Below, piece after piece: positions 1-7,018 of a stretch of 9,842 bases of DNA. Every line of letters starts with the position of its first letter. Within the stretch, counting starts at the first letter, position 1. This DNA comes from Thermoplasmata archaeon (GTDB lineage: Archaea; Thermoplasmatota; Thermoplasmata; Lutacidiplasmatales; UBA184). Under the pieces are notes generated by a model. The model did no database searches. It was given only the letters and a program-made list of their open reading frames with translations, and was not told where the DNA came from. The position numbers and the translations under genes were made by a program. The stretch spans positions 1 through 9,842 of the forward strand of contig JAKATE010000066.1 in NCBI GenBank assembly GCA_021828085.1, in the 5' to 3' direction.

Positions 1-22
1 TCCGATCTGGCGGGACAGGATT

Positions 23-62
23 CCTAATCTACTCCACGTAGATTACCAATGAGGTAATGTTC
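23..62 (+). promoter_or_regulatory. Predicted AbiEi autoregulatory operator: three alternating half-sites
   Basis: Seen directly: TAATCTAC (25-32) and GTAGATTA (38-45) form a perfect 8-bp inverted repeat with a 5-nt spacer. ATTACC (42-47) and GGTAAT (53-58) form a second, overlapping 6-bp inverted repeat, also with a 5-nt spacer. Read as half-sites these are CCTAATCTAC (23-32, +), GGTAATCTAC (47-38, -) and GGTAATGTTC (53-62, +), a consensus SSTAATSTWC. Sites 1 and 3 start exactly 30 bp apart. The third half-site covers the start codon at 57. The element is AT-rich in a GC-rich window and adjoins a winged-helix antitoxin gene. AbiEi antitoxins of type IV systems are known to repress their own operon by binding inverted repeats, so autoregulation is the likely role. 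TAATCTA (25-31) could also serve as the TATA box. Confidence 0.6.
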
Positions 63-860
63 ATGGAACGCAAGAGAGTCGGTCGCGAGGTCCTCCTTCG
101 CATCGCACGGGAACGGGTCCTGACCACCCGGGACCTCGCACGGATCCTCGGAGTGTCTCCTGGGACTGCTGCGAAGGCGGCGTTCGACCTCAGGGCCCGG
201 GGCTTCCTCAAAGCGCTCCAACGGGGCCTCTACGCGGCGGTCCCCCTCGAGGTCGAGCCGAAGGGATTCCACCCCGACCCCTTCCTGGCCGTCCACCGGG
301 CACTGGGCGAGCGCTACGCGTTCAGCCACTACAGCGCCCTCTCCCTACTCGGGGCCGAGCAGCAGGTCCGAAAGGTCGTGCACGTGGAGGCCCCCGGGGT
401 GCGGCCCCGTCGAAGTCGGCTCGGGGAGACCCCGCTACGCGTCCACGCCCTCCCGGCCCGGGCGTGGGAGGGCTCCACCACCAAGGTGCGCCGGGGAGGC
501 AAGTCGCTCCTCGTGACGACCCCCGCAAGGACTCTTGTCGACCTGGCGGCCCTTCCGGGACCCGAGCAGGACTACGAGGAACACCTCGAGGCATTCAAGA
601 GCCTCCTCCCGCGGGTCGAGCCGACCGACCTGGCGCGGGCCGTCCGCTCGCTCGAGAGCAAGGCGGCTCGCGCCCGTCTCGGCCATCTCCTCGCCCGGGC
701 GCTCGGCGAGCCACCGATGTTACCAGGGTTCGACCCGGTGCTTGCCGATCTCAAGGGAACGCGCGCGGGTGTCGGGGCAACCCGCCTGGGTGCGCGCACT
801 CGGTCCCCTTCGAACCGCTCCGACCGCCGACCCAGGGTCGGGTACTCTGGGGGTGGGTAG
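57..860 (+). CDS. AbiEi-like type IV antitoxin / transcriptional regulator, C-terminus probably frameshifted
   Basis: Likely the antitoxin and autorepressor of an AbiE (type IV) toxin-antitoxin pair, in the COG5340/AbiEi class. Residues about 8-63 form a winged helix-turn-helix (recognition region LGVSPGTAAKAAFDLRARGF). Residues 72-112 carry the AbiEi middle segment with the FSHYSALSLLG signature. Residues 152-215 match the AbiEi C-terminal helical domain (TTPARTLVDLAALP, then ARARLGHLLA). The last 33 residues in this frame are Arg/Gly/Ser-rich and resemble no domain. In the -1 frame, about 798-858 encodes VPFEPLRPPTQGRVLWGWVV, which resembles the usual AbiEi ending (LDP, then RW), so one base has probably been lost near 760-800. 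The start at 57 fits a TATA-like box at 25-31 with a very short leader. ATG 63, behind GAGGT at 51-55, is the alternative. The toxin frame begins directly after the stop. Family confidence is good; functionality is uncertain. Confidence 0.8.
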   Translation: MFMERKRVGREVLLRIARERVLTTRDLARILGVSPGTAAKAAFDLRARGFLKALQRGLYAAVPLEVEPKGFHPDPFLAVHRALGERYAFSHYSALSLLGAEQQVRKVVHVEAPGVRPRRSRLGETPLRVHALPARAWEGSTTKVRRGGKSLLVTTPARTLVDLAALPGPEQDYEEHLEAFKSLLPRVEPTDLARAVRSLESKAARARLGHLLARALGEPPMLPGFDPVLADLKGTRAGVGATRLGARTRSPSNRSDRRPRVGYSGGG

Positions 861-1719
861 TTGGTCCGGGTGGACCGCGCCGACCTCGCGAAGGCGCTGA
901 GCGAGGGGTTCCCCCAAGCGACCGCTGAGAAGGTCTGGCGGCTCCTGGCGTGCTCCGCGAGTTCCAGGCCCGTCCGACGACGCACAACAGGTTCACGCTC
1001 AAGGGCGGGACCGCACTCAACGTTTTCCACTGGCCCCGAGCCCCGCGGCTGAGCGTCGACCTGGACCTGATGGCTACGGGATTCCCCGATGCGGCCCCGG
1101 GGACCGCGTCTCGCGAGACCGCGCTCCGGTCGGTCAGGGAGGTCCTCCAAGCCCTGGGTTACTCGACCGCGGAGACCGAAGGGGACGCGGGACGCTCTCT
1201 CCTCGGGAGCTATACGAACTCCCTGGGATCCCACGACCGCCTGAAGGTCGATCTCGATCTACTCAACCGAATGACCCTCCTAGAGCCGGTCGAAAGCGTA
1301 GGCCCCGTCCTCTTCGACGCCGACGACCTCCGTTTCCTGGTCGTCGACCCGGCGGAACTCATGGGGCAGAAGCTCACCGCGGTCGCCTATCGTGCTGTCG
1401 AGCGTGACCTCTTCGACATGCACCTCCTGCTCCTCTCGGACTGGCCTCGCAAGCACCCTCAGGCGCGAGCGATGTACCTTGCTTACTCCTTCCTCCAGGA
1501 CCACGAGTGGGGTCGGTTGGACTACCCGGTTCGCCTCGAGGTCGACTACAAACCGGAGCGACTCGTCGATGTCCTCCGCGGGAAGGACACGGCTCCGAGC
1601 TTGGAACAGGTCCGCGAGCGGGTCCTGCTCCACCTCCAGAACATCGAGACGCCGTTCACCTCGGCTTTGAGAGCGGAGCAGGTACGTCTCGGGCGGCGAG
1701 AAGCAGGAGACCCCGCTAG
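861..1719 (+). CDS. AbiEii-like nucleotidyltransferase toxin (DUF1814 family), frame-disrupted
   Basis: Predicted type IV toxin, a minimal nucleotidyltransferase; related toxins modify tRNA or other targets with NTPs. In the frame opened by GTG 950, residues 15-40 contain FTLKGGTALNVF and RLSVDLDL, the GG and DxD nucleotide/metal motif of the family. KVDLDLL follows, then LMGQKLTAVAYRAVERDLFDMHLLL, matching the family's second conserved block (K, then RDLFD). The N-terminal helices expected upstream of KGG lie in another frame, TTG 861 or GTG 870 to about 950 (ADLAKALSEGFPQATAEKVW), so a one-base loss near 945-950 is likely. The 950 frame has no stop where the domain ends. It stays open to 3502 antisense to the transporter, which I treat as artefact. 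The nearest stops are TGA 1668 and TAG 1717 in the other two frames, so the true end is uncertain. It is either a decaying toxin or a gene with assembly indels. All catalytic motifs remain readable. Confidence 0.65.
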
Positions 1720-1765
1720 AGACCTGCGTGCCGGGTGCCAGGGGAGCTCACGCGCGGAAGGACCC

Positions 1766-3412
1766 TCACGAGTGGGAGGCCGCCTCGGACCCGGGGGAAG
1801 CGACCGTGCCTTCCGTCGCTGCGCCCCGTACCGGGGCCCCCTCCCGGACCCCGGTCGCCGAGAAGCGGAAGTTCCGCAGCCCCAGGGAGAGCACCAGGCC
1901 CATCACCGCGAGCACCCCGGCCAGGGCGAAGGAGACCTCGTAGCCGAGGCTCGCCGGGATGCTCACCGGGACCGAGACCCTGGAGGAGACCTTCACAAGC
2001 TCAGTGGTGACGAAGCTCGCCACCACCGTGGTGGCCACCACCGGCCCCACCGCGCTCCCCAGGTTCCGGAAGGTCTGGTTCATCCCGGTCTGGATGCCGA
2101 GCTCCGTCCGGTCCACCGAGAGCACGATCATGTTGGACATGGCGATGAGCACCGCCACGTTCCCGACGAGCCCGGGGATCGCCAGCACCACCACCGCCGG
2201 GAGGCTCGAATGGAGGAGTGCGAGACCGGCGGCGGCCCCCGCCATGAGCACGAAACCGAGGAGCGTCACCGGCTTCGGGCCATAGCGCGTCACCGCACGG
2301 CCCACGAACGGCCCCGAGATGAGCATGGCCACCGCGCTCGGGGCGGCCATGAGGCCGAACTGGAAGCCGTTCAAGCTGAACCCCGTGGAGGTGGGGTTCT
2401 CCGCCAGGAGGACCAGCGTCACGAAGAACAGGAACATCACCATCCCGACGAAGACGCCGTTCACGTTGGAGATCCAGATGTTGCGCTCTCGGAGCCGGGC
2501 GAAGGAAACGACAGGATAGCGCGTACGCGTCTCCCAGAGGACGAAGACGGCGGCAAGCACGGCCGCGACGAGGAGGAACTCGGGGACGCCCCACGGGAGG
2601 CCCCCCACGTGGAGGGCCCCGAAGTTGAGCCACCCCCACGAGGAACCCTCCGTCACCGCGAGCAGGAAGAAGGTCAGGGAGAGCCCCAGGCTCGTCACCC
2701 CGACCAGGTCCGTCGGGCTGGTCTCCTTGTGCCGCGATTCGACGAGGATCACGGCCGCGAGGATCACGAGGATCACCGCCACGGGGATCACGGTGTGGTA
2801 GGTGAGCTGCCAGCCGTAGTTCTGCGCGATGTACCCGCCCCCCACCAGCCCCAGCGCCGCTCCGCCGGCGAACATGGCCGAGACGATCCCCTGGGCCGGG
2901 CCGACGCCCCTCGCCGGGAAGACCTCCGGGATCATGGCGAAGGCGAGCGGGAACATCGCCATCCCGATGCCCTGGAAGGCGCGCGCGGCGATGAGCAGGT
3001 AGACCGAGGAGGAGACCGAAAGTCCGAGGGCGCTGCCGAGGTTCGGGGTGAAACCGGCGATGCTCACCGCCGCCGCGTAGACTCCCATCACCACGAGGAG
3101 CATGCGCTTCTTGCCGTACTTGTCGCCGAGCTTGCCGAAGATCGGCGTCGCCACCGTCCCCACCAAGAGGTAGGCCGAGAGGATCCAGGCGAGCGTGGTG
3201 TACGGCACGTGGTCGAAGAAGGTGTAGAACTGTCCGAAGGCGGGGAGGACCATCGTCTCCACGTAGGTGACCATGAGGGCCATCCCCGTGAGCACGAGCA
3301 GGACGCCGCGGGCCTCGCGGGGACGGTAGATCCCCCCGGTGGCCGTGCGGACCTCTCCGGGGCCATGGGCCCCGTTGTCGCCCGTACGGGAGGAGAGCTC
3401 CCCAGCGGACAC
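1766..3412 (-). CDS. MFS transporter, DHA2-type 14-TM drug:H+ antiporter-like
   Basis: Integral membrane exporter of the Major Facilitator Superfamily, probably proton-driven efflux of small hydrophobic compounds; the substrate cannot be read from sequence. Numbered from GTG 3424 the protein has 552 residues and about 14 hydrophobic segments, starting near residues 40, 78, 107, 140, 175, 208, 238, 282, 317, 354, 386, 407, 455 and 495. The loop after TM2 carries MFS motif A (GKLGDKYGKKR, residues 97-107). The N-terminal 35 and C-terminal 30 residues are hydrophilic and poorly conserved in character. Length and helix number fit the DHA2 (EmrB/QacA-like) group rather than 12-TM families. I chose GTG 3412 because a TATA-like CAAATAG lies 25 nt upstream, which would make it leaderless; GTG 3424 gives four more residues. 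The gene faces the toxin gene tail-to-tail and diverges from the amidohydrolase gene. Confidence 0.9.
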   Translation of the reverse strand: MSAGELSSRTGDNGAHGPGEVRTATGGIYRPREARGVLLVLTGMALMVTYVETMVLPAFGQFYTFFDHVPYTTLAWILSAYLLVGTVATPIFGKLGDKYGKKRMLLVVMGVYAAAVSIAGFTPNLGSALGLSVSSSVYLLIAARAFQGIGMAMFPLAFAMIPEVFPARGVGPAQGIVSAMFAGGAALGLVGGGYIAQNYGWQLTYHTVIPVAVILVILAAVILVESRHKETSPTDLVGVTSLGLSLTFFLLAVTEGSSWGWLNFGALHVGGLPWGVPEFLLVAAVLAAVFVLWETRTRYPVVSFARLRERNIWISNVNGVFVGMVMFLFFVTLVLLAENPTSTGFSLNGFQFGLMAAPSAVAMLISGPFVGRAVTRYGPKPVTLLGFVLMAGAAAGLALLHSSLPAVVVLAIPGLVGNVAVLIAMSNMIVLSVDRTELGIQTGMNQTFRNLGSAVGPVVATTVVASFVTTELVKVSSRVSVPVSIPASLGYEVSFALAGVLAVMGLVLSLGLRNFRFSATGVREGAPVRGAATEGTVASPGSEAASHS

Positions 3413-3433
3413 GCCCTTCGCCACCGGCCCCGG

Positions 3434-3440
3434 CTATTTG
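3434..3440 (-). promoter_or_regulatory. TATA-like box for the MFS transporter
   Basis: CAAATAG on the minus strand, an AT-rich island in the 100-bp divergent spacer (3425-3526). Its centre (3437) is 25 nt upstream of GTG 3412, the usual archaeal box-to-start distance for a leaderless transcript. Only motif and spacing support it. For the divergent amidohydrolase gene the spacer holds just a weak candidate (TCTACT, about 3493-3498, some 31 nt before the ATG). Confidence 0.5.
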
Positions 3441-3526
3441 ATGAGTGGCTCCTCGGGCCGAGGAAGGCACTCCTCTCCCACCCCACGACTCATCTACTCT
3501 GACCCTCTGGGAGTCCGCGCAGGACG

Positions 3527-4324
3527 ATGCGCGACCCCGATACGGTGATCGATATCCACACCCACCCGATGCTCGACGACCGCCCGATCCTCGGGGTGCC
3601 CCACCCCCCCGAGGCCTACCTCCAGCTCTACCGTGAGGTGACCCTCCTCCACGCCGTCGCGTTGGTCATGGCCCCGCGCAACGACCTCTCCCGCACGCGA
3701 AGGCTCAACGACCAGGTGGTGGAGCTCGGCCAAAGCTCCCGAGGACGCTTCGTTCCCTTCGGCTCGGTCCATCCCCTCGACGGGGACGCTGCCCTCGAAG
3801 AGATCGACCGGGTCGCCGGTGCGGGCGTGAAGGGGCTCAAGCTCCACCCGAACACCCAGGACTTCGACGTAGCGGACCCCGCCGTCGAGCGTGTGGTCCG
3901 GCGGGCAGCGGAACGGAACCTCCCCGTCCTCTTCGACGCTTACTCCCCCTTCGATCCCGCCCAGCCGGGCAAGTTCGTTCGGCTCGCCATGACGGTCCCG
4001 GAGGCGCGGATCGTGCTCGCGCACGCCCTGGGGCCGCGCTTCCCCGAGCTCGTCGTCTTCGGGATCCTCGCCCGCTATCCCTGGTGGAAGCGACAGGTCT
4101 GGGTCGACGTCTCCGCCATGGCCGAGATGTACGCGTGGAGCCCATACGCCGAGCCCTTCGCGTGGAGCCTCCGCCAGGTCGGGATCGATCGCCTGCTCTG
4201 GGGGAGCGACTGGCCGCTGGGGGACCCGCTGCGCTCCCTCGAGGCGCTCGAGGCGCTGGGCTTCGACCGCCGCGAACGCCGGGCCATCGCCTACAGCAAC
4301 GCGGCTGCCCTCCTCGGGCTCTGA
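3527..4324 (+). CDS. Metal-dependent amidohydrolase, TIM-barrel (Amidohydro_2, COG2159-like)
   Basis: Predicted cytosolic metal-dependent hydrolase or decarboxylase of the amidohydrolase superfamily, 265 residues, normal length for COG2159. Visible motifs in order: strand-1 metal pair DIHTH (H11, H13); GVKGLKLHPNTQDF (K105, H107); RIVLAHALG (H166); and the last-strand LLWGSDWP (D228, catalytic/metal Asp). The C-terminal RRAIAYSNAAALLGL is the typical closing helix of the family (N-A-x-x-L-F/L). Related family members include ACMSD and resorcylate decarboxylases, but no specific substrate can be assigned. One oddity is the strand after the KLHP motif, which reads LPVLFDAY, with Asp137 where many relatives have His (PVLFH). 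This could change metal binding or chemistry. ATG 3527 has a weak AGGA nearby. It diverges from the transporter and is followed by the M20 peptidase gene after 136 bp. Confidence 0.88.
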   Translation: MRDPDTVIDIHTHPMLDDRPILGVPHPPEAYLQLYREVTLLHAVALVMAPRNDLSRTRRLNDQVVELGQSSRGRFVPFGSVHPLDGDAALEEIDRVAGAGVKGLKLHPNTQDFDVADPAVERVVRRAAERNLPVLFDAYSPFDPAQPGKFVRLAMTVPEARIVLAHALGPRFPELVVFGILARYPWWKRQVWVDVSAMAEMYAWSPYAEPFAWSLRQVGIDRLLWGSDWPLGDPLRSLEALEALGFDRRERRAIAYSNAAALLGL

Positions 4325-4432
4325 ACCGGACCCGGGAGCTCCTTCCGCCGGCAAGCGAGGACGCTTCCCGCGAATGGGGGAGCGCCCCTGTGGAGGGGTG
4401 ACCCCACGCCCCGGGCGGGGAGGGCAGCAGGG

Positions 4433-4438
4433 TCATTA
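4433..4438 (+). promoter_or_regulatory. TATA-like box for the M20 peptidase gene
   Basis: TCATTA stands out in the GC-rich spacer 4325-4460 and is centred 25 nt before GTG 4461, which is in frame with the peptidase. Motif plus spacing suggest a leaderless transcript starting at that GTG. The same spacer holds a small hairpin, CCCCT/AGGGG with a GTGG loop (4385-4398), and GGGG-TGA-CCCC (4395-4405), of unknown meaning. Confidence 0.4.
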
Positions 4439-4460
4439 CCCTCGGACGTTCCTGAGGGAC

Positions 4461-5681
4461 GTGCCCTCCCGAAGCCCCGGCCCGCTCGCCCTGGAAGGGA
4501 CCGAGCGCGAGCTCCGGCCCCACTGGGACGCCATGGTCCGCTGGCGCGAGGCGCTCCACCGAGACCCGGAGCTCTCGAACCACGAGGAGCGGACCCGGGA
4601 GAAGGTGCTGGGGGCGCTCCGCTCGCTCGGGATCCGAGGGACGGCGTTCGGACCGGGGTTCGGTGTCGTTGGCGTGATCGCCCCCCGGGCCCGGGGCACC
4701 TGCGTCCTCCTCCGGGCCGACATGGATGCGCTACCGGTGACCGAGGAGACCGGCGCGCCCTTCGCTTCGACGAACGCCGCCATGCACGCCTGTGGGCACG
4801 ACATCCACATGGCCGCGCTCCTCGGCGCCGCCGCCCGGCTCAAGGTAGTCGAGGAGGAGCTCCCCGGGCCGGTGAAGCTGCTCTTCCAGCCGGCGGAGGA
4901 GGAGGGTCACGTCGGTGGAGCACTTCCGATGATCCGGGCAGGCGTCCTCGAAAGGGCCCCTCGCGTCGATCGGGTCTTCGGGCTCCATGTCGACTATCTG
5001 CTCCCTCTCGGCAGCTTCGGCTTCTGCCCGGGCCCGATGATGGCCGCCCCGGACCACGTGGAGATCACGGTGGAAGGGCGCGGGGGCCACGCGGCCTATC
5101 CCCAGGCGGGCGTGGATCCCGTCGTTCTCGCCTCCGAGATCATCCTGGCCCTCCAGACCCTCATCAGCCGGGAGCGCGCCCCCACGGACCCGGTGGTCCT
5201 CTCCATCACCCATGTGAGCGCCGGGAGCAAGGACAACATCATCCCGGACCGGGTCTGGATGGAAGGGACGCTCCGCACCTTCCGCCCGGAGACCCGGCGG
5301 CGCATGGCCGAGAGGATCCGCGCGCGCGCCGACGGGATCGCCCGGAGCGCCGGGGGCCGCGCTCGGGTGGCGGTGACGCGCGGCTATCCCCCCACCGTCA
5401 ACGACCCTGCGGTGACCACGCTCTTGGAGGCGGCGTTCCGGAGGGACTTCCCGCAGCGCGTCCGCCGGATGACCGACCCGCTCCTCGGCGCCGAGGACTT
5501 CTCCTACTTCCTGGAGAAGAAACCGGGGATGTTCCTCCGCCTGGGCACCTCCGATGGAGCCGGGGGCTCGGCCAATGCCCACTCCTCGAAGTTCCTGCCC
5601 GACCCTCGCGCGCTCCTCGCCGGGGCCGCCTCCCACCTTCTCGCGGTCCGTGCCCTGCAGGCCGGACCTGGATCCCGCTGA
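4461..5681 (+). CDS. M20D-family amidohydrolase (hippurate hydrolase / N-acyl-amino-acid amidohydrolase-like)
   Basis: Zinc/metal peptidase-fold enzyme that hydrolyses N-acyl or N-benzoyl amino acids, or a related amide; the exact substrate is unknown. From GTG 4461 it has 406 residues, the usual M20D length. Catalytic domain motifs: VLLRADMDALP, then MHACGHDIHMAALLGAA (metal Cys111 and His113), LLFQPAEEEGHVGGA (catalytic/metal Glu146-147), FGLHVD (His176), and near the end LGAEDFSYFL and NAHSSKF (His374). The inserted dimerisation domain begins around GRGGHAAYPQAGVDPV and includes LSITHVSAG and KDNIIPD. An upstream in-frame ATG at 4374 would add 29 Gly/Arg/Pro-rich residues without family resemblance, so I reject it in favour of GTG 4461, which sits 25 nt after a TATA-like box. 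The cysteine desulfurase-like gene begins 23 bp downstream and is probably cotranscribed. Confidence 0.9.
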   Translation: MPSRSPGPLALEGTERELRPHWDAMVRWREALHRDPELSNHEERTREKVLGALRSLGIRGTAFGPGFGVVGVIAPRARGTCVLLRADMDALPVTEETGAPFASTNAAMHACGHDIHMAALLGAAARLKVVEEELPGPVKLLFQPAEEEGHVGGALPMIRAGVLERAPRVDRVFGLHVDYLLPLGSFGFCPGPMMAAPDHVEITVEGRGGHAAYPQAGVDPVVLASEIILALQTLISRERAPTDPVVLSITHVSAGSKDNIIPDRVWMEGTLRTFRPETRRRMAERIRARADGIARSAGGRARVAVTRGYPPTVNDPAVTTLLEAAFRRDFPQRVRRMTDPLLGAEDFSYFLEKKPGMFLRLGTSDGAGGSANAHSSKFLPDPRALLAGAASHLLAVRALQAGPGSR

Positions 5682-5704
5682 CGGGGAACGGCCCAGGTCC
5701 TCCC

Positions 5705-7018
5705 ATGCCCCGGCACGTCGAACGCACGGAAGAGCACCGGCGGAACCCCCGGAGCGCTCGGCCCGAGATCCCCTCGCTCGCCCCTCGCCGGGACTTCCCG
5801 GCCCTGGGCGCTCCTTCGAAGGGCTCCCTCGCTTACCTCGACAGCGCCTGCCTCTCCCTCGTCCCCGAGGTCGTGCTGGAGGCCCAGCGAGAGTACTACC
5901 GGGACTTCCCCGGCTGCGCCGGCCGCTCGGTCCACCGCTGGTCGGAGGAGCTCTCCCGGCGGTACGAGCGGGCCCGGGAGACCTTCGCGCGCTTCCTCGA
6001 CGCTTCCCCGGACGCGGCCCTGGTGAACGTCCGGAACACCACCGAGGCGCTCAATGGCGTGGCGACCGGGATCGATCTGCCCCGGGGCTCGAGCGTGCTC
6101 CTCACGGACCGGGAGCACAACTCGAACCTCCTCCCCTGGCAGCGGGAGGCCGAACGCCGCGGCTGGAGGCTCCGGTTCCTCCCCCTCCCCGACGACCGGA
6201 CCTTCGACGAGGAGGCGTACCTCTCGGAGCTCGAGAAGGGGATTGCCCTCGTCGCGTTCTTCCACGCGTCGAACCTCGACGGGCGGGTCCTGCCGGCGCG
6301 CGCGATCGTGGAGGCGGCGCACGACCACGGGGCCCAGGTGCTCCTCGACGGCTCGCAGGCGGCCCCCCACGAGCCGGTCTCCCTGCGCCGGCTCGGGGTG
6401 GACTACTACGCGCTCTCCTTCCACAAGATGCTCGGTCCCACCGGGACCGGACTCCTCGCGCTCTCGCCGGAGCGCGCCGGCACCCTCCCCCCCTGGTTCG
6501 TCGGGGGGGAGACCGTCTCGACGAGCAGCTACGAGGGGCACGACCTCCTCCCGCCCCCGCAGCGCTTCGAGGCGGGGCTGCAGAACTACGCCGGGGTGCT
6601 CGGTGCCGAGGCCGGCGTCCGCTATCTCGAGAGGCTCGGGATGGTGGGCTCCGCGGCGCACCTCGCGCGGCTGCAGGAGAGGCTCGCCTCGTCCCTGGCC
6701 GGGGTGGACGGGCTTAGGGTCCTGGGGCCGCGCGAGCCGAGGGAGCGCGGGGCCATCTTCGCCTTCGACCTCGAGGGGGTGGACCCGGCGGATGTGGCGC
6801 TCTTCCTCGACGAGGGCTACGGGGTCCTCGTCCGCTCGGGGATGAACTGCGTGCACTCCTGGTACCGGGCCCGGGGGCTCACGGGAAACGTCCGCGCCTC
6901 CTTCCATGTCTACACGGACAGCTCCGACCTGGAGCGCCTCGTGGCGGGCCTCGTCGAACTGCGCGCCCGGGTCCCGCGCGCCGGCGCGGCCACGCCGCCG
7001 GGCCGGGAGCCCGGTTAG
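5705..7018 (+). CDS. SufS/Csd-like cysteine desulfurase, class V aminotransferase
   Basis: PLP enzyme of fold type I, probably removing sulfur (or selenium) from cysteine for Fe-S cluster or tRNA thiolation chemistry in the cytosol. Visible residues (437 aa): DFPAL near residue 30 and YLDSACLSLVP (44-54), the family N-terminus; RNTTEALN (110-117); REHNSNLLPW with PLP-stacking His138; LLDGSQAAPH with Asp215 and Gln218; SFHKMLGPTGTG with Schiff-base Lys241; RSGMNCVHSWYRARG with the candidate persulfide Cys382; and VRASFHVYTDSSDLE. The CVHSWY form replaces the bacterial HCAxPL. ATG 5705 has AGGT six bases upstream and no TATA-like box, consistent with cotranscription behind the M20 gene. The first 20 or so residues lack family resemblance. 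No SufBC or IscU genes lie nearby, so a role outside Fe-S assembly, such as in the adjacent amide-hydrolase pathway, is possible. Confidence 0.9.
   Translation: MPRHVERTEEHRRNPRSARPEIPSLAPRRDFPALGAPSKGSLAYLDSACLSLVPEVVLEAQREYYRDFPGCAGRSVHRWSEELSRRYERARETFARFLDASPDAALVNVRNTTEALNGVATGIDLPRGSSVLLTDREHNSNLLPWQREAERRGWRLRFLPLPDDRTFDEEAYLSELEKGIALVAFFHASNLDGRVLPARAIVEAAHDHGAQVLLDGSQAAPHEPVSLRRLGVDYYALSFHKMLGPTGTGLLALSPERAGTLPPWFVGGETVSTSSYEGHDLLPPPQRFEAGLQNYAGVLGAEAGVRYLERLGMVGSAAHLARLQERLASSLAGVDGLRVLGPREPRERGAIFAFDLEGVDPADVALFLDEGYGVLVRSGMNCVHSWYRARGLTGNVRASFHVYTDSSDLERLVAGLVELRARVPRAGAATPPGREPG

Noticed and set aside
940..955. Programmed -1 frameshift joining the toxin halves
   Set aside because: No slippery heptamer is present at CTGGCGTGC, and similar frame changes occur at two other places in the module, which fits lost bases better than recoding.
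2001..3470. 489-residue minus-strand frame overlapping the transporter
   Set aside because: Same strand but a different frame from the MFS gene. It lacks hydrophobic segments and is Arg/Gly/Pro-rich, a shifted-frame shadow.
1720..3502. Long + strand continuation of the toxin frame (to 850 residues in total)
   Set aside because: It lies antisense to a clear 14-TM transporter, is composed of His/Glu/Arg/Gly-rich low-complexity sequence typical of GC-rich antisense frames, and has no recognisable domain after the AbiEii core.
4385..4405. Hairpins CCCCT/AGGGG and GGGG-TGA-CCCC as a transcription terminator
   Set aside because: No T-run follows, and archaeal termination mainly uses T-runs. The pairing is short and expected by chance at this base composition.
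4374..4460. 29-residue N-terminal extension of the M20 peptidase from ATG 4374
   Set aside because: The extension is Gly/Arg/Pro-rich with no family resemblance, and a TATA-like box at 4433-4438 would place transcription start after this ATG.
5504..6907. 467-residue minus-strand open frame across the M20 and desulfurase genes
   Set aside because: The opposite strand encodes two enzymes with full sets of catalytic motifs. The minus frame is Arg/Gly/Glu-rich without motifs.
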